Part shown: piece by piece, positions 6,274-14,889 of the stretch
How the letters are laid out: each line of letters starts with the position of its first letter
How positions within the stretch are numbered: position 1 is the stretch's first letter
NCBI GenBank assembly: GCA_031553615.1
Contig: JAVBLJ010000014.1
Span: forward strand, 1-33,640
DNA length: 33,640 nucleotides
Direction of reading: 5' to 3'
From: WQXF01 sp031553615
GTDB lineage: Bacteria > Bacillota > Clostridia > Christensenellales > Aristaeellaceae
The notes under the pieces: generated by a model
What the model saw: the letters and a program-made list of their open reading frames with translations, nothing else
Databases searched by the model: none
What the model was told of the DNA's origin: nothing
Translations under genes and position numbers: made by a program

Positions 6274-8295
6274 GTGGGCCAAGAAGGATGGGTTCTGCTA
6301 GGCATTCTGTTGGGCGCGCTCGCCTGCGCGGCGATTCTGTACCCGGCGTATCGACGTATCGAGGCGGAGGCAAAGAAGCTGCGTCAGTTTGAAGCGCTCT
6401 TTCGCTCGATGCCGCACTATATCGCCTTCGACAGCAGCGAGGCGCACGACCTGTACGCCAACCCCGAAGCCTGTAAAATGATGGGTCTCCCCGTGGGCAC
6501 GGTGGTTCAAAAGGCCGCCTCGCACGACGAGGAGGGCTTGGCCCTGCTCCACGATGTCGCGTTCCCCATCGCGCTGCGCGAGGGCATGTGGCTGGGCGAA
6601 AACCGGCTGCGCGGGCGCGGCGGCGTCATGATTCCCGTGCAGCAATCGGTGTTCCCGGTCTACGACGCCCAGGGCAAGCGCACCGGCATGGGCACGCTCA
6701 TGCGCGATATCACCGAGGAGAAGAAGCTGCACGTCGATCTGGATTCGCGTTCGGCGATCCTCGATTCCTCCGACGATTTCATATCGGCCATGGACCTGGA
6801 TGAGCGCACGATGTACATGAACCCCGGCGCCTATCGCATGTCCGGCTACGCACGGGAGGAGATCGGCCTGGGGATCACGCCCAGCACCGTGCTTTCGCCT
6901 ACAGATGCCGTCACCGTGCATGCCGCGCATGTGCGCGCGATGCGCACCGGGGAAACCTGGCGCGATGAGATGGACTTTCACCGCCGCAACGGGCAAACGC
7001 TGCGGGTTGATATTCGCGTGTTCCCCGTATTGGCCGAGCGGGGCCACCGCATCGGCGCAGGCGCAATCGTACGCGACATCACCAAGCACAAGGAGCTGGA
7101 GCGCCAGCTGATGCTCGCCAAGGAGGCCGCCGAGGCCGCCAGCCGCGCGAAGAGCCAGTTCCTTTCCAATATGAGCCACGAAATCCGCACCCCGATGAAC
7201 GCCATCATCGGCATGGCGCGCATCGCCATGGGTACCGACGATCCGGAAAAAATACGCGCCGCGCTGCAGAAGGTGCTGAGCTCCTCGGAGCACCTGCTGA
7301 ACATCATCAACGACGTGCTGGACATCAGCAAGATCGAATCCGGCAAGCTCGAGCTCTGCCTGGAGGATTTTGAATTGCGCCGCACGCTGGACAACATCGT
7401 GCAGGTCATCGGCGTGAAGGCCGAAGAAAAGCAGCTGACGCTGCACGTGGAAGTAGATAGCGCATTACCGCGCCTGCTGCACGGCGATTCGGTACACCTC
7501 ACGCAGGTGCTGCTGAATCTGCTATCCAATGCCGTAAAATTTACGCCCAATGAGGGCTATGTATGGCTGCGCGTGGAGCAGGGCGCGGTGGATGAGCGCG
7601 GGGTGGAGCTGCTCGCCTCGGTGCAGGATACCGGCATCGGCATCTCGCCCGAGCAACAAGCGAAGCTATTCCAAGCGTTTGAGCAGGCCGATAGCTCCAT
7701 CACCAAGCGCTACGGCGGCACCGGCCTGGGTCTGGTGATCTCGCGCAAGCTGGTGCAGCTCATGGGCGGGGATATTCGCCTGGAGAGCAAGCCGGGGCTG
7801 GGCTCCACGTTCTCGTTCTATGCCTGGTGCGCGCCCGCCCAGCAGCCGGATACACACGGCAGCGCCGAGGAGAATCCGGCGGAGGCGCTGCGCACCAGCT
7901 TCCCGGGCAAGCGCGTGCTGGCCGCCGAGGATATCGAGATCAACCGCGAAGTGCTACAATGCATGATCGAGCCGATGGATATCGAGGTCACCATGGCGCA
8001 GGACGGCGCGGAGGCGGTTTCGCTCTACACGCAAAACCCCTCGGGCTTCGATTTAATCTTTATGGACGTGCAGATGCCCGTGATGGATGGCTACACCGCC
8101 ACCCGTCTCATCCGCGAAAGCGGCCTGCCGGGCTGCGAGTCCATTCCCATACTGGCCATGACCGCCAACGCGTTTGCCGAGGATATTCGGCAGGCGTTGG
8201 AGGCGGGCATGAACGGCCACCTGGCCAAGCCTGTGGGCGAGCATGAGTTCCTGCGCGCGCTCAACCGCTACCTGGGCAATACCGATTCCAATTAG
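6274..8295 (+). CDS. Hybrid sensor histidine kinase with two PAS domains and a receiver
   Basis: The 673-residue protein begins with one membrane helix (about 6-26) and almost no extracytoplasmic loop. Two PAS domains follow (about 38-155 and 160-280), each ending in a RDIT motif. Next come the HisKA domain with phospho-acceptor H302 (SHEIRTPMN), the ATPase domain (N box NLLSNAVKF near 415, DTGIGIS near 453, GGTGLGL), and a receiver domain with phospho-acceptor D598 in FMDVQMPVMDG and the conserved KP near 650. This layout suits detection of an intracellular or membrane signal, with phosphate passed to its own receiver. No HPt domain or output regulator is next to it, so the partner lies elsewhere. 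GTG 6274 is preferred over TTG 6178, because the latter falls in the candidate promoter. Confidence 0.88.
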   Translation: MGQEGWVLLGILLGALACAAILYPAYRRIEAEAKKLRQFEALFRSMPHYIAFDSSEAHDLYANPEACKMMGLPVGTVVQKAASHDEEGLALLHDVAFPIALREGMWLGENRLRGRGGVMIPVQQSVFPVYDAQGKRTGMGTLMRDITEEKKLHVDLDSRSAILDSSDDFISAMDLDERTMYMNPGAYRMSGYAREEIGLGITPSTVLSPTDAVTVHAAHVRAMRTGETWRDEMDFHRRNGQTLRVDIRVFPVLAERGHRIGAGAIVRDITKHKELERQLMLAKEAAEAASRAKSQFLSNMSHEIRTPMNAIIGMARIAMGTDDPEKIRAALQKVLSSSEHLLNIINDVLDISKIESGKLELCLEDFELRRTLDNIVQVIGVKAEEKQLTLHVEVDSALPRLLHGDSVHLTQVLLNLLSNAVKFTPNEGYVWLRVEQGAVDERGVELLASVQDTGIGISPEQQAKLFQAFEQADSSITKRYGGTGLGLVISRKLVQLMGGDIRLESKPGLGSTFSFYAWCAPAQQPDTHGSAEENPAEALRTSFPGKRVLAAEDIEINREVLQCMIEPMDIEVTMAQDGAEAVSLYTQNPSGFDLIFMDVQMPVMDGYTATRLIRESGLPGCESIPILAMTANAFAEDIRQALEAGMNGHLAKPVGEHEFLRALNRYLGNTDSN

Positions 8296-8304
8296 GTTTT
8301 GCCA

Positions 8305-8439
8305 ATAAGCCAGCGAGAGATTTTTACGTTCGGCTAGGAGTCCGAAGGAGGCGTAGCCAGCAGCTACGCTGACCGAGGCACGACAACGCCATTCGGAAAA
8401 GTTCCGCGGGATATACTGGAAATCTATCGAGGAGTAGTA
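8305..8439 (-). mobile_element. MITE-like repeat, copy C (inverted, left end diverged)
   Basis: The core GGCTAGGAGTCCGAAGGAGG onward is the reverse complement of the core of copies A and E. The end GAAATCTATCGAGGAGTAGTA (8419-8439) is an intact terminus. The other end (8305-8320) has decayed. The copy fills the space between the convergent stops of the hybrid kinase and the Mbeg1-like gene. Confidence 0.7.
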
Positions 8440-8450
8440 TTAATACGGTA

Positions 8451-9635
8451 TTAATACGAATCCAGCGCGGTCTCGGTATTCTCAATCTGCGCTGGTTCGA
8501 TTGGGTTCTCTTTCAGTGCGCGAAGGTCTTGCTTCGCGCGCTTTTGTGCCTTCATGAGCGTGCCCGCCATGTGCAGCAGCATGCCCCGCGTCTCCGCGTC
8601 CAGGTTGATCAGCGTTTTGAACAGGTTGCCCGCCAGCTTCAGCTTCTTCTCCGTCAGTTCCTCCAGCGTGCGCGCACCAGTCTCCTCCAGCACGGCAAAG
8701 AGCGTATCCACAAACTCGCGCAGGTGCTCCTCATCCAACGTGCGCAACCATTCCTTGAGCGTCAAATCCAGCAGCGCACTGGAGCGATCCACCGCCGGCG
8801 CGGCCACGAACTGCGTACCCAGCACCTCCCAGTTGAGCGCGTTATGTTGGAAAAGGCTGATCTGCGCGCTCTTGACGATGGTGTACCTCTCCTCGTGCTC
8901 AAGCAAAAGCCCCACGATGGAGGAACGGGGCGTGATGGTCTCGATGCGGTCGAGCACGCGCCGGTAGGCCTCGCTGGCCACAAGCTCCTTGCCGAAGCCC
9001 GGCCCATCGTTGTTGTACACCGCCACGATGCGATCCTGAACCGCGCAGCCACAGGTGGTGGCGGCATACATGGCCAGGTTGCCTCCCTTCGAGTGTCCGC
9101 CCACGTACAGCCGCCGCTCCGCAACGCCTTGAGAGCACGCCACCCGCTCCAAGTATTCCAGCGCCTCGTGCTGCGCGGGCACGGAGGGCATAAAGCTCAT
9201 GCAGAAATCTTCCTTCCAGCCCACGATAGAGTGATCGGTGCCCCGGTACGATACGTAGGCCAGCCCTTCGCCGATCAGCACGGTGAGCGCGGCGAACTGC
9301 TTCTCCTGCTCGTAATCGAGCTCGCTGGCAAAATGGGTCAGGCGCAGCGGGCCGAAGCGGCGGGTCGCCGCCAGCTTTTCCAATAGCTGCGTGGAGGTGA
9401 GCATGGGGTTGATGGAGGTCACCAGATCGACCTTGCCCAATCGCTCGTGGGTATCAAAAAAGCGATCGGCGGCCTCGGCGACCGTGATGGAATCCGGGTT
9501 GCCCATTTCGGGCACAATCCCGGTAAAATCGGCATAGGAAAGCCAGGCCAGAATGAGATTATCCACCGGATTGAGCGGAGCCTGGGCAAAATCCAAATCC
9601 CCCCGCCACACCAGGTAATCGTATAGGTTCGCCAT
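8451..9635 (-). CDS. Mbeg1-like (DUF2974) alpha/beta hydrolase
   Basis: The 394-residue protein has no signal peptide. A lipase-like core shows the YRGTD strand end (130-134) and the nucleophile elbow GHSKGGNLA (180-188, S182). A NNDGPGF motif follows about 30 residues later, as is typical of the Mbeg1-like family. The substrate is not known; the fold and motif point to an esterase or lipase. The C-terminal 130 residues are helical and charged. The start is ATG at 9635, preceded by GAGGGGG eight bases upstream; the TTG two codons earlier is less likely. The gene is convergent with the hybrid kinase, with repeat copy C in between, and has no operon partner. Confidence 0.85.
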   Translation of the reverse strand: MANLYDYLVWRGDLDFAQAPLNPVDNLILAWLSYADFTGIVPEMGNPDSITVAEAADRFFDTHERLGKVDLVTSINPMLTSTQLLEKLAATRRFGPLRLTHFASELDYEQEKQFAALTVLIGEGLAYVSYRGTDHSIVGWKEDFCMSFMPSVPAQHEALEYLERVACSQGVAERRLYVGGHSKGGNLAMYAATTCGCAVQDRIVAVYNNDGPGFGKELVASEAYRRVLDRIETITPRSSIVGLLLEHEERYTIVKSAQISLFQHNALNWEVLGTQFVAAPAVDRSSALLDLTLKEWLRTLDEEHLREFVDTLFAVLEETGARTLEELTEKKLKLAGNLFKTLINLDAETRGMLLHMAGTLMKAQKRAKQDLRALKENPIEPAQIENTETALDSY

Positions 9636-9907
9636 GCCCAAGTCCCCCTCATCCTCATGCCCTTGTGCCTCCGGCTGGCGGCCGCACGGGCTCTCTGTAT
9701 AGCTCTATAGTTCGCTGCACAAGCGCTGGAACCTTTCGGAGTTTGCCGCCAGCGCGGCCATTTTTTCCCACACAAGCTGCCGCGGCAAGAAACGCCCACG
9801 GGCAGGAATTGCAAGTCCGCGCGGAGAAATAGGGATTGTTTTGTATCATTCTGTTTTGTATGGCCTCCGTTTCGCGCATACGCTGCGCTTGCGGCGGCAG
9901 AAAAAAA
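9636..9907. other. Intergenic stretch upstream of the Mbeg1-like gene
   Basis: No gene is supported. The sequence TGTTTTGTAT occurs twice (9837-9846 and 9852-9861) in an AT-rich patch that may belong to a minus-strand promoter, but no clear -35/-10 pair was found. Confidence 0.3.
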
Positions 9908-10045
9908 CTAAACCTCGTTAGATTTCACGCAATAGATAGCGGAAGATTTTTTCGTTCGGCTAGGAGTCCGAAGGAGGCGTAGCCAGCAGCTACGCTGACC
10001 GAGGCACGACGACGCCGATCGGAAATAGATCCGCTGGATTGTGGC
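9908..10045 (-). mobile_element. MITE-like repeat, copy D (inverted, right end diverged)
   Basis: CCTCGTTAGATTTCACGC at 9913-9930 is the same terminus as the right end of copy E read in reverse. The core at 9955-10010 is nearly identical to copy C. The far terminus has degenerated near 10036-10045, just before the ribosome site of the next gene. Confidence 0.7.
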
Positions 10046-10081
10046 AAAACGTAGTTGGAATGGGTATAAGGAGGGTTTCGC

Positions 10082-10498
10082 GTGCGTGTGGTGGTGATCG
10101 ACGGCCAGGGCGGCGGCTTGGGCCGCGCAGTGGTGGAGCAGGTGCGCGCAGCGCTGCCTCATATCGATATTGTGGCAGTGGGCGCAAACGCGCTGGCCAC
10201 CCAGGCGATGCTCAAGGCAGGCGCGCAGGCCGGTGCGACCGGAGAGAACGCGGTGCGCTACAATTGCGCGCAGGCCGATGTGATCATCGGCGCGCTGGGC
10301 ATCGGCTTTGCCAACGCCATGCACGGGGAGATCAGCCCCGAGATGGCGCGCGCGGTTTCCGAAAGCGCGGCGCACAAGCTGCTGATACCCGTCAGCAAGT
10401 GCAGCGTATCGGTGGTGGGCGTGGCCGATAGGCCCATGGCCGCCTACGTGGCCGAGGCCATCGAGGCGCTACGGGCCTTGACGGGCACGAACGCGTAG
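10082..10498 (+). CDS. DUF3842 family protein
   Basis: The 138-residue protein matches the DUF3842 family in length and pattern. An N-terminal strand and glycine-rich loop VVVIDGQGGGLGRA (3-16) resembles a nucleotide-binding (Rossmann-like) P-loop. It is followed by alternating strands and helices with DVIIGALGIGFANA, and a late cluster LLIPVSKCSVSVVG containing a conserved-looking Cys. The biochemical function of the family is not known to me. The start is GTG 10082, eight bases after AAGGAGG. It follows repeat copy D and is 148 bases before the CHAP hydrolase gene. Confidence 0.8.
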   Translation: MRVVVIDGQGGGLGRAVVEQVRAALPHIDIVAVGANALATQAMLKAGAQAGATGENAVRYNCAQADVIIGALGIGFANAMHGEISPEMARAVSESAAHKLLIPVSKCSVSVVGVADRPMAAYVAEAIEALRALTGTNA

Positions 10499-10646
10499 AG
10501 CACCCTGCGTTCCGCATGCGAGAAAATGCAATGCACGGCAGGGATTGCCGCGCCCGCATCGTCCTATGTGCGTAACCATGCACAACCGCGAGATACGCAG
10601 GAAGCGCGCTGATCAGACGCGCCGGAATACAGTGGGAGGGACAGGA

Positions 10647-11606
10647 ATGCGAAGAAGCCTTGCTTTGTGCCTGCTGCTGTGCATGCTGTGCGGCTGTTTG
10701 GGCGCACCCGTATGCACGGCATACGCACTGGATGAAAACAACCGGATCATGATCATCGAGCAGGTGATCGCCATCGCGCTGGAAGAGTTGGGCTACACCG
10801 AAGAAGCAGGCGGTTACACCAAGTACGCCGATTGGGGCGGCGAAAACAAATACGGCGAATGGTGCTCCGAGTTTGCCTCCTGGTGCGTCGCCCAGGCCGA
10901 TATGCAGCTGGGCACCTTCTACCTCGATTACCTCTACCCCATGCAAACCGCGTGCGTCACGGGGGTGCGCTGGTTCACCGAGCGGGGGCGCTACGTAACC
11001 GCCACCGGAAAGATCAAGGGTTATGGCGCACAATGGTACCGGGCCGACGGCGTGCCGCTGGCGGAGCGCCCCTACGTGCCCAAGCGCGGCGACCTCATCT
11101 ATTTCGAATGGTATAAGTACAACCGCATCGACCACGTGGGCATCGTGGAATTCGTGGAGCGGGACGCGGAGGGGCACTACGCCATCCACACCATCGAGGG
11201 CAACAACCCCGATACGGTGGAGCGCTTTATCTATCCCCTGGACGATCCGAGCATCCGCGCCTACGGCGTGACGCTCGATGAGATTGGCACCGAAATGCGC
11301 GAGGGCTGCAAGGGCCCCATGGTGCAGGAGCTGCAGCAGCGGCTGGTCGAGGGCGGATACGCCGATTTCACGCCCGATGGCAACTACGGGCGCAGGACGA
11401 CCGGGGCCGTGCGCACCTTCCAGGAACGCTGGGGTCTGGAGCGCACCGGTGTGGCCGACCGCGCCACGCAGGAGGCCATGTTCTTCATGACCGATACCCC
11501 CATTCCTCCCTTCGTGGAGCCCACCCCCGAACCCACCATCGAGCCCGACCCCTGGTGGGCTCAACCGATCGGGGGCGAAGGCACGGTGGCCGAACCCGCC
11601 AACTAA
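10647..11606 (+). CDS. Secreted CHAP-type peptidoglycan hydrolase with a peptidoglycan-binding domain
   Basis: The 319-residue protein should cut cell-wall peptides (amidase or endopeptidase). A signal peptide (1-27, cut after AYA) has several Cys but no clean lipobox. The CHAP domain covers about 35-200, with C73 (GEWCSEFASWC) as nucleophile and H163 (DHVGIV) plus E184 and N186 completing the site. A PG_binding_1 domain follows (218-278, GPMVQELQQRL...DGNYGRRT). The tail is rich in Pro, Glu and Thr. The frame is open from 10545, but GGGAGGG before ATG 10647 and the signal peptide fix the start. Repeat copy E begins at the base after the TAA stop. Confidence 0.88.
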   Translation: MRRSLALCLLLCMLCGCLGAPVCTAYALDENNRIMIIEQVIAIALEELGYTEEAGGYTKYADWGGENKYGEWCSEFASWCVAQADMQLGTFYLDYLYPMQTACVTGVRWFTERGRYVTATGKIKGYGAQWYRADGVPLAERPYVPKRGDLIYFEWYKYNRIDHVGIVEFVERDAEGHYAIHTIEGNNPDTVERFIYPLDDPSIRAYGVTLDEIGTEMREGCKGPMVQELQQRLVEGGYADFTPDGNYGRRTTGAVRTFQERWGLERTGVADRATQEAMFFMTDTPIPPFVEPTPEPTIEPDPWWAQPIGGEGTVAEPAN

Positions 11607-11767
11607 TACTACTCCTCGCTAGATTTCCGGCATATCTCGCGGATCTTTATCCGAATGGCGTTGTCGCGCATCGGTCAGCGTAGCTTCCGGCTACGCCTCC
11701 CTCCGGCTCCTAGCCATTCGAAAAAATCTTCCGCGATCTATTGCGTGAAATCTAACGAGGAATAGTA
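11607..11767 (+). mobile_element. MITE-like repeat, copy E (best preserved, 161 bp)
   Basis: This copy defines the family. The left end TA-CTACTCCTCGCTAGATTTC and the right end GAAATCTAACGAGGAATAG-TA form a 19-bp terminal inverted repeat with two mismatches, flanked by TA on both sides. The next layer (ATCTCGCGGATC / GATCGCGGAAGAT) is also inverted, and the centre holds CGTAGC..GGCTACG. The whole element would fold into one long hairpin. It has no coding frame. The TA flanks suggest an IS630/Tc1-type transposase acting in trans. Confidence 0.8.
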
Positions 11768-11777
11768 TAAGCGCTGC

Positions 11778-11822
11778 AAAAAACAACCGCCGCAAGCACC
11801 CTCCCGGGCTTGCGGCGGTTTT
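11778..11822 (-). terminator. Intrinsic terminator of the NatAB-like operon
   Basis: A perfect 13-bp stem pairs AACCGCCGCAAGC (11785-11797) with GCTTGCGGCGGTT (11808-11820). Read on the minus strand it is followed by a T-run (A6 at 11778-11783). A shorter TTTT on the plus side may let it act in both directions. Confidence 0.85.
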
Positions 11823-11853
11823 CGTATAGCGCTCTTGCGTGCGGGGATTCCCG

Positions 11854-13140
11854 CTACCTCGCCTCGCGCGCAGCTTTGACGGCGCGCATCAGTTCCTTTA
11901 TCTTCGGCGGCTTGCCGTAGAGCAGCACGCCCACCCGGTAGATGCCTGCGGCGAGTATGCCCATCGCCACCGTGGTGGCCGCCAGCAGCAGAATCGAGAG
12001 CGCGATCTCCCACGGGGCGGGTGCGCCCATGCAGATGCGCACGAACATCGACATCGGGGAGGTGAACGGCACCAGCGAGGTCACGCGCATCAGCACATTG
12101 TCCACCGCATCCGCGCCCGCCGAGAACATCACGACCATGAACGCGAACACAAACAGCATCGTCACCGGCATGGTGACCGAGGCCACATCCTCGCTGCGGC
12201 TCACCAGCGAGCCCAGCGCGCCGTACAGGCAAGCGTACAGGAAGAAGCCCAGCAGGAAGAACACCAGCGCGTACACCAGCACCGAGGTCGGCATGGAGAA
12301 CACCGCCGACATGATGGCGTTATCGCCCCAGTAGGCCAGGTTGAGGCGGTAGCCCACGAACGCCGCCACCACGAAAGAGGCCATTTGCAGCAGTCCGGCC
12401 AGGCCGGTGCCCAGCACCTTGCCAAACATCAGGTTGGTGGGCCGCGCGTTGGTGATCAGCAGCTCCATGGCGCGGTTGCTCTTTTCGGAAGCCACGCTGC
12501 CCGATACGAACTGGCCGTAGAGCATCACCGACATGTACAGCAGCATCACCAGCGCATAGGCGTAGATATAGGTGACCAGTCCCTCTTTTTGCAGCGCGAT
12601 GGTTTCGCCCTGCGCGCGGGCCATGATCACCGAGATCGATTCCCCCATCGGCACGCCCAACCCGGCCAGGGTGCGCACGCGATACGCATTGCCGATCGCG
12701 TCGTCGATCATGTACCCGCTCATGTCGTGCATGGAGTTATTCTGCACAATGTGGCGGTAGGTGAGCGCGTCCTGCATCCAAAGCCCGGCGGTGTATTCGC
12801 CCGTGCGCACCGCCTCGGTCAGCGCGGCTTCATCCATCGCCACCGCAGTCCAGGTATACAGTGGCAACTGCGCGGTCATATCTGCCGCCATGGCTTCGGC
12901 GGTCAGCTCACCCGGCGCGCAGGCCACGGCGATGTGCTCCGATTCGGTCTGCTCCGCTTGCACGGTTTGTCCTGCGCCCGCATCCGCGCTGGGCTCCTTG
13001 CCCTTGAACATCTCCGCAAAGCGCGGGTAGCTCATTCCCGCAATGATCAGTGCCACGAACAGCAGCGTCAGGATGCGATAAGCCTTGCCTCGCATGTAGT
13101 TGCCAAATTCGAAGCGGAATACCGTCCAAATCTGTTTCAT
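11854..13140 (-). CDS. ABC-2 type exporter permease (NatB-like)
   Basis: The 428-residue membrane protein follows the ABC-2/NatB plan. There is one N-terminal helix (about 20-37), a large extracytoplasmic domain (40-200), then five or six helices from 205 to 405 (for example the stretches starting YIYAYALVMLLY and VLVYALVFFLLG). The cytoplasmic motif SEKSNRAMELLITNARP between the second and third helices is typical of NatB-type permeases. The substrate is unknown (sodium, antibiotic or peptide export occur in this family). Its ATG overlaps the stop of the ATPase gene by ATGA, so the pair is coupled. A terminator follows 32 bases after its stop. Confidence 0.88.
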   Translation of the reverse strand: MKQIWTVFRFEFGNYMRGKAYRILTLLFVALIIAGMSYPRFAEMFKGKEPSADAGAGQTVQAEQTESEHIAVACAPGELTAEAMAADMTAQLPLYTWTAVAMDEAALTEAVRTGEYTAGLWMQDALTYRHIVQNNSMHDMSGYMIDDAIGNAYRVRTLAGLGVPMGESISVIMARAQGETIALQKEGLVTYIYAYALVMLLYMSVMLYGQFVSGSVASEKSNRAMELLITNARPTNLMFGKVLGTGLAGLLQMASFVVAAFVGYRLNLAYWGDNAIMSAVFSMPTSVLVYALVFFLLGFFLYACLYGALGSLVSRSEDVASVTMPVTMLFVFAFMVVMFSAGADAVDNVLMRVTSLVPFTSPMSMFVRICMGAPAPWEIALSILLLAATTVAMGILAAGIYRVGVLLYGKPPKIKELMRAVKAAREAR

Positions 13141-14078
13141 ATGCCGCCCTCCGTATACGCCACAAAGATTTCGTTGAGTGCGGGCTCGTACACCTCGAAG
13201 CGATCCAGGTCAAAGCCCTGAGCGAGCAGCGCAGTCAGCAGCGCAGTCTTTTGCTCCTCGGCGCGCAGGGTCACGCGCAGCGCTCCTGCCCCCGTGAAGT
13301 GGTCGAGATGCTCCAGCCCGCCCACCCAATCGGTGCCCTTTTCCTGCAAAAAGCTTTCGATGCCCGGGGTCTGCGGGCCGGCGATCACCACGCGGCGGCG
13401 ATCGTACCCGCGCTTGATCTCCCGGATCGAGCCGGAGAGCACGATCTTGCCCGCATTGAGGATCGCGATATCGTCGCAGAATTCCTCCACGTAGTGCATC
13501 TGATGGCTGGAGAAGAACAACAGCTTGCCCTGGGCGATCAGCCCCTTCACCACTTCCTTGAGCAGCGTCGCATTCACCGGGTCCAGGCCGGAGAACGGCT
13601 CGTCCAGCACCACGATGTCCGGATCGGAAAGCAGCGTGGCCACCAGCTGTATCTTTTGCTGATTGCCCTTCGAAAGCGTATCCAGCTTCTTGCCCGCGTA
13701 CTCCGCCATGCCCAGTTGCTCCATCAGCAGCAGGGCGCGGCGCTTGACGTCTGCCCGGCTCATGCCCTGCAGCCCGCCCAGGTAGTAGAGCTGATCGAGT
13801 ATGATCTTCTTGGGGTAGAGGCCGCGCTCCTCGGGCATGTAGCCGATGCGCAGATCGCGGCGGCGGATAGGCGCACCGTCCAGCAACACCTGCCCCGAAT
13901 CCTGCGGGAAGATGCCCATCACGATGCGGATGGCGGTAGTTTTGCCCGCGCCATTTCGGCCCAAAAGCCCCAGCGCCTTGCCGCTGGTCACGGTGAGCGA
14001 AATATCTCGCAGCACCTGCTTTTCGCCAAAGGATTTGACGATGTCCTGCAGTTCTAGCTTCATAATGGCAGTATTCAT
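13137..14078 (-). CDS. ABC transporter ATP-binding protein (NatA-like)
   Basis: The 313-residue nucleotide-binding subunit pairs with the overlapping permease. It shows Walker A GRNGAGKT (40-47), the signature LSKGNQQK (135-142), Walker B VVLDEP (156-161), a D-loop SGLDP and an H-loop FFSSHQM. The last 90 residues form the extra domain seen in NatA/CcmA-like exporters. The frame is open further upstream, to 14222. ATG 14078 follows AGAGGAG very closely; ATG 14063 is an alternative with wider spacing. A minus-strand promoter lies at 14154-14182. Confidence 0.9.
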   Translation of the reverse strand: MNTAIMKLELQDIVKSFGEKQVLRDISLTVTSGKALGLLGRNGAGKTTAIRIVMGIFPQDSGQVLLDGAPIRRRDLRIGYMPEERGLYPKKIILDQLYYLGGLQGMSRADVKRRALLLMEQLGMAEYAGKKLDTLSKGNQQKIQLVATLLSDPDIVVLDEPFSGLDPVNATLLKEVVKGLIAQGKLLFFSSHQMHYVEEFCDDIAILNAGKIVLSGSIREIKRGYDRRRVVIAGPQTPGIESFLQEKGTDWVGGLEHLDHFTGAGALRVTLRAEEQKTALLTALLAQGFDLDRFEVYEPALNEIFVAYTEGGI

Positions 14079-14153
14079 CTCCTCTTCGCCTCTGTCGGTG
14101 GTCGATGCAAAGCTTACCATACATTTCGGCCGCATACAAGGGCTATCGCTCCA

Positions 14154-14182
14154 GATATGCGTTTGTGTGCGCGAAGTGTCAA
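14154..14182 (-). promoter_or_regulatory. Candidate promoter of the NatAB-like operon
   Basis: On the minus strand TTGACA (14182-14177) is followed after 17 bases by CATATC (14159-14154). The -35 is perfect and the -10 is weak, so an activator may be needed. Confidence 0.5.
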
Positions 14183-14240
14183 ACCGGCCGCCAGAACCGC
14201 AAGCGGGCAAAATCTCGGGCAAAATCTGAACGGAATCGCT

Positions 14241-14269
14241 TTGACGCTACGCCGCCGGGATGGTATACT
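14241..14269 (+). promoter_or_regulatory. Promoter of the nitroreductase-tlyA operon
   Basis: TTGACG (14241-14246) and TATACT (14264-14269) are separated by 17 bases, both close to consensus. Confidence 0.7.
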
Positions 14270-14328
14270 GTGTGCGTCTCGATTCCAAAATATTGGGATT
14301 TCTTATGATAATAAGAGGAGGTACCCCC

Positions 14329-14841
14329 ATGTCCGTTTTGCAAGCGATACTGAATCGGCGCAGCATCCGCACCTACCAGCCCGATGCGCAGGTCACTGAA
14401 GAACAGGTTCACGACCTTCTGGAAGCCGCCATGATGGCTCCCTCTGCGCACAATGGCCGCCCCTGGGAGTTCGTGGTGGTGCGCGACCGTGGTCGCTTGG
14501 AAGCGCTGCGCAAGGCTCATCCGTACACCGGCATGCTTAGCACGGCCACGCTGGCCATCGTCGTGTGCATCTCCGCCACGCCCGAGGATGCGATCTCCGA
14601 TGGCTTCGTGCAGCAGGATTGCGGCGCAGCCACGCAAAACATATTATTGCAGGCCACGGCCAGCGGCTTGGGCTCGTGCTGGTGCGGCGTATACCCGCGA
14701 GAAGCCATCGTGGAAGCGGTGCGCAACGTGCTGAACATCGCGGAGACGCTGACCCCCTTCAACGTGATCGCCATCGGCGTGCCCGCCGAAGAGCCGGAGC
14801 GCCGCGGTTCGTACGAGGATGCGCGGGTGCACCTGCGCTAA
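14329..14841 (+). CDS. Nitroreductase family flavoprotein
   Basis: The 170-residue protein is a compact FMN-dependent nitroreductase-like enzyme. The N-terminal NRRSIRTY (9-16) supplies the phosphate-binding arginines of the FMN site. MAPSAHNGRPWEF (36-48) is the second FMN-contact segment, and GLGSCWCGVYPREAI with the following helix completes the fold. At this length it is among the short members, which act on quinones, nitro compounds or as oxidoreductases in salvage pathways; the substrate cannot be told. A GAGGAGG site precedes ATG 14329. The tlyA gene follows after 48 bases without a terminator, so they are likely co-transcribed. Confidence 0.88.
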   Translation: MSVLQAILNRRSIRTYQPDAQVTEEQVHDLLEAAMMAPSAHNGRPWEFVVVRDRGRLEALRKAHPYTGMLSTATLAIVVCISATPEDAISDGFVQQDCGAATQNILLQATASGLGSCWCGVYPREAIVEAVRNVLNIAETLTPFNVIAIGVPAEEPERRGSYEDARVHLR

Positions 14842-14889
14842 CCCGGCGCGGCAAGAGGACGAAGCAAGCGCAGTCACGGCAAAGGGAGG

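Noticed and set aside
11839..13221. A 460-codon plus-strand frame opposite the NatB-like permease
   Set aside because: It is antisense to a clear ABC permease and is a His/Arg-rich shadow translation.
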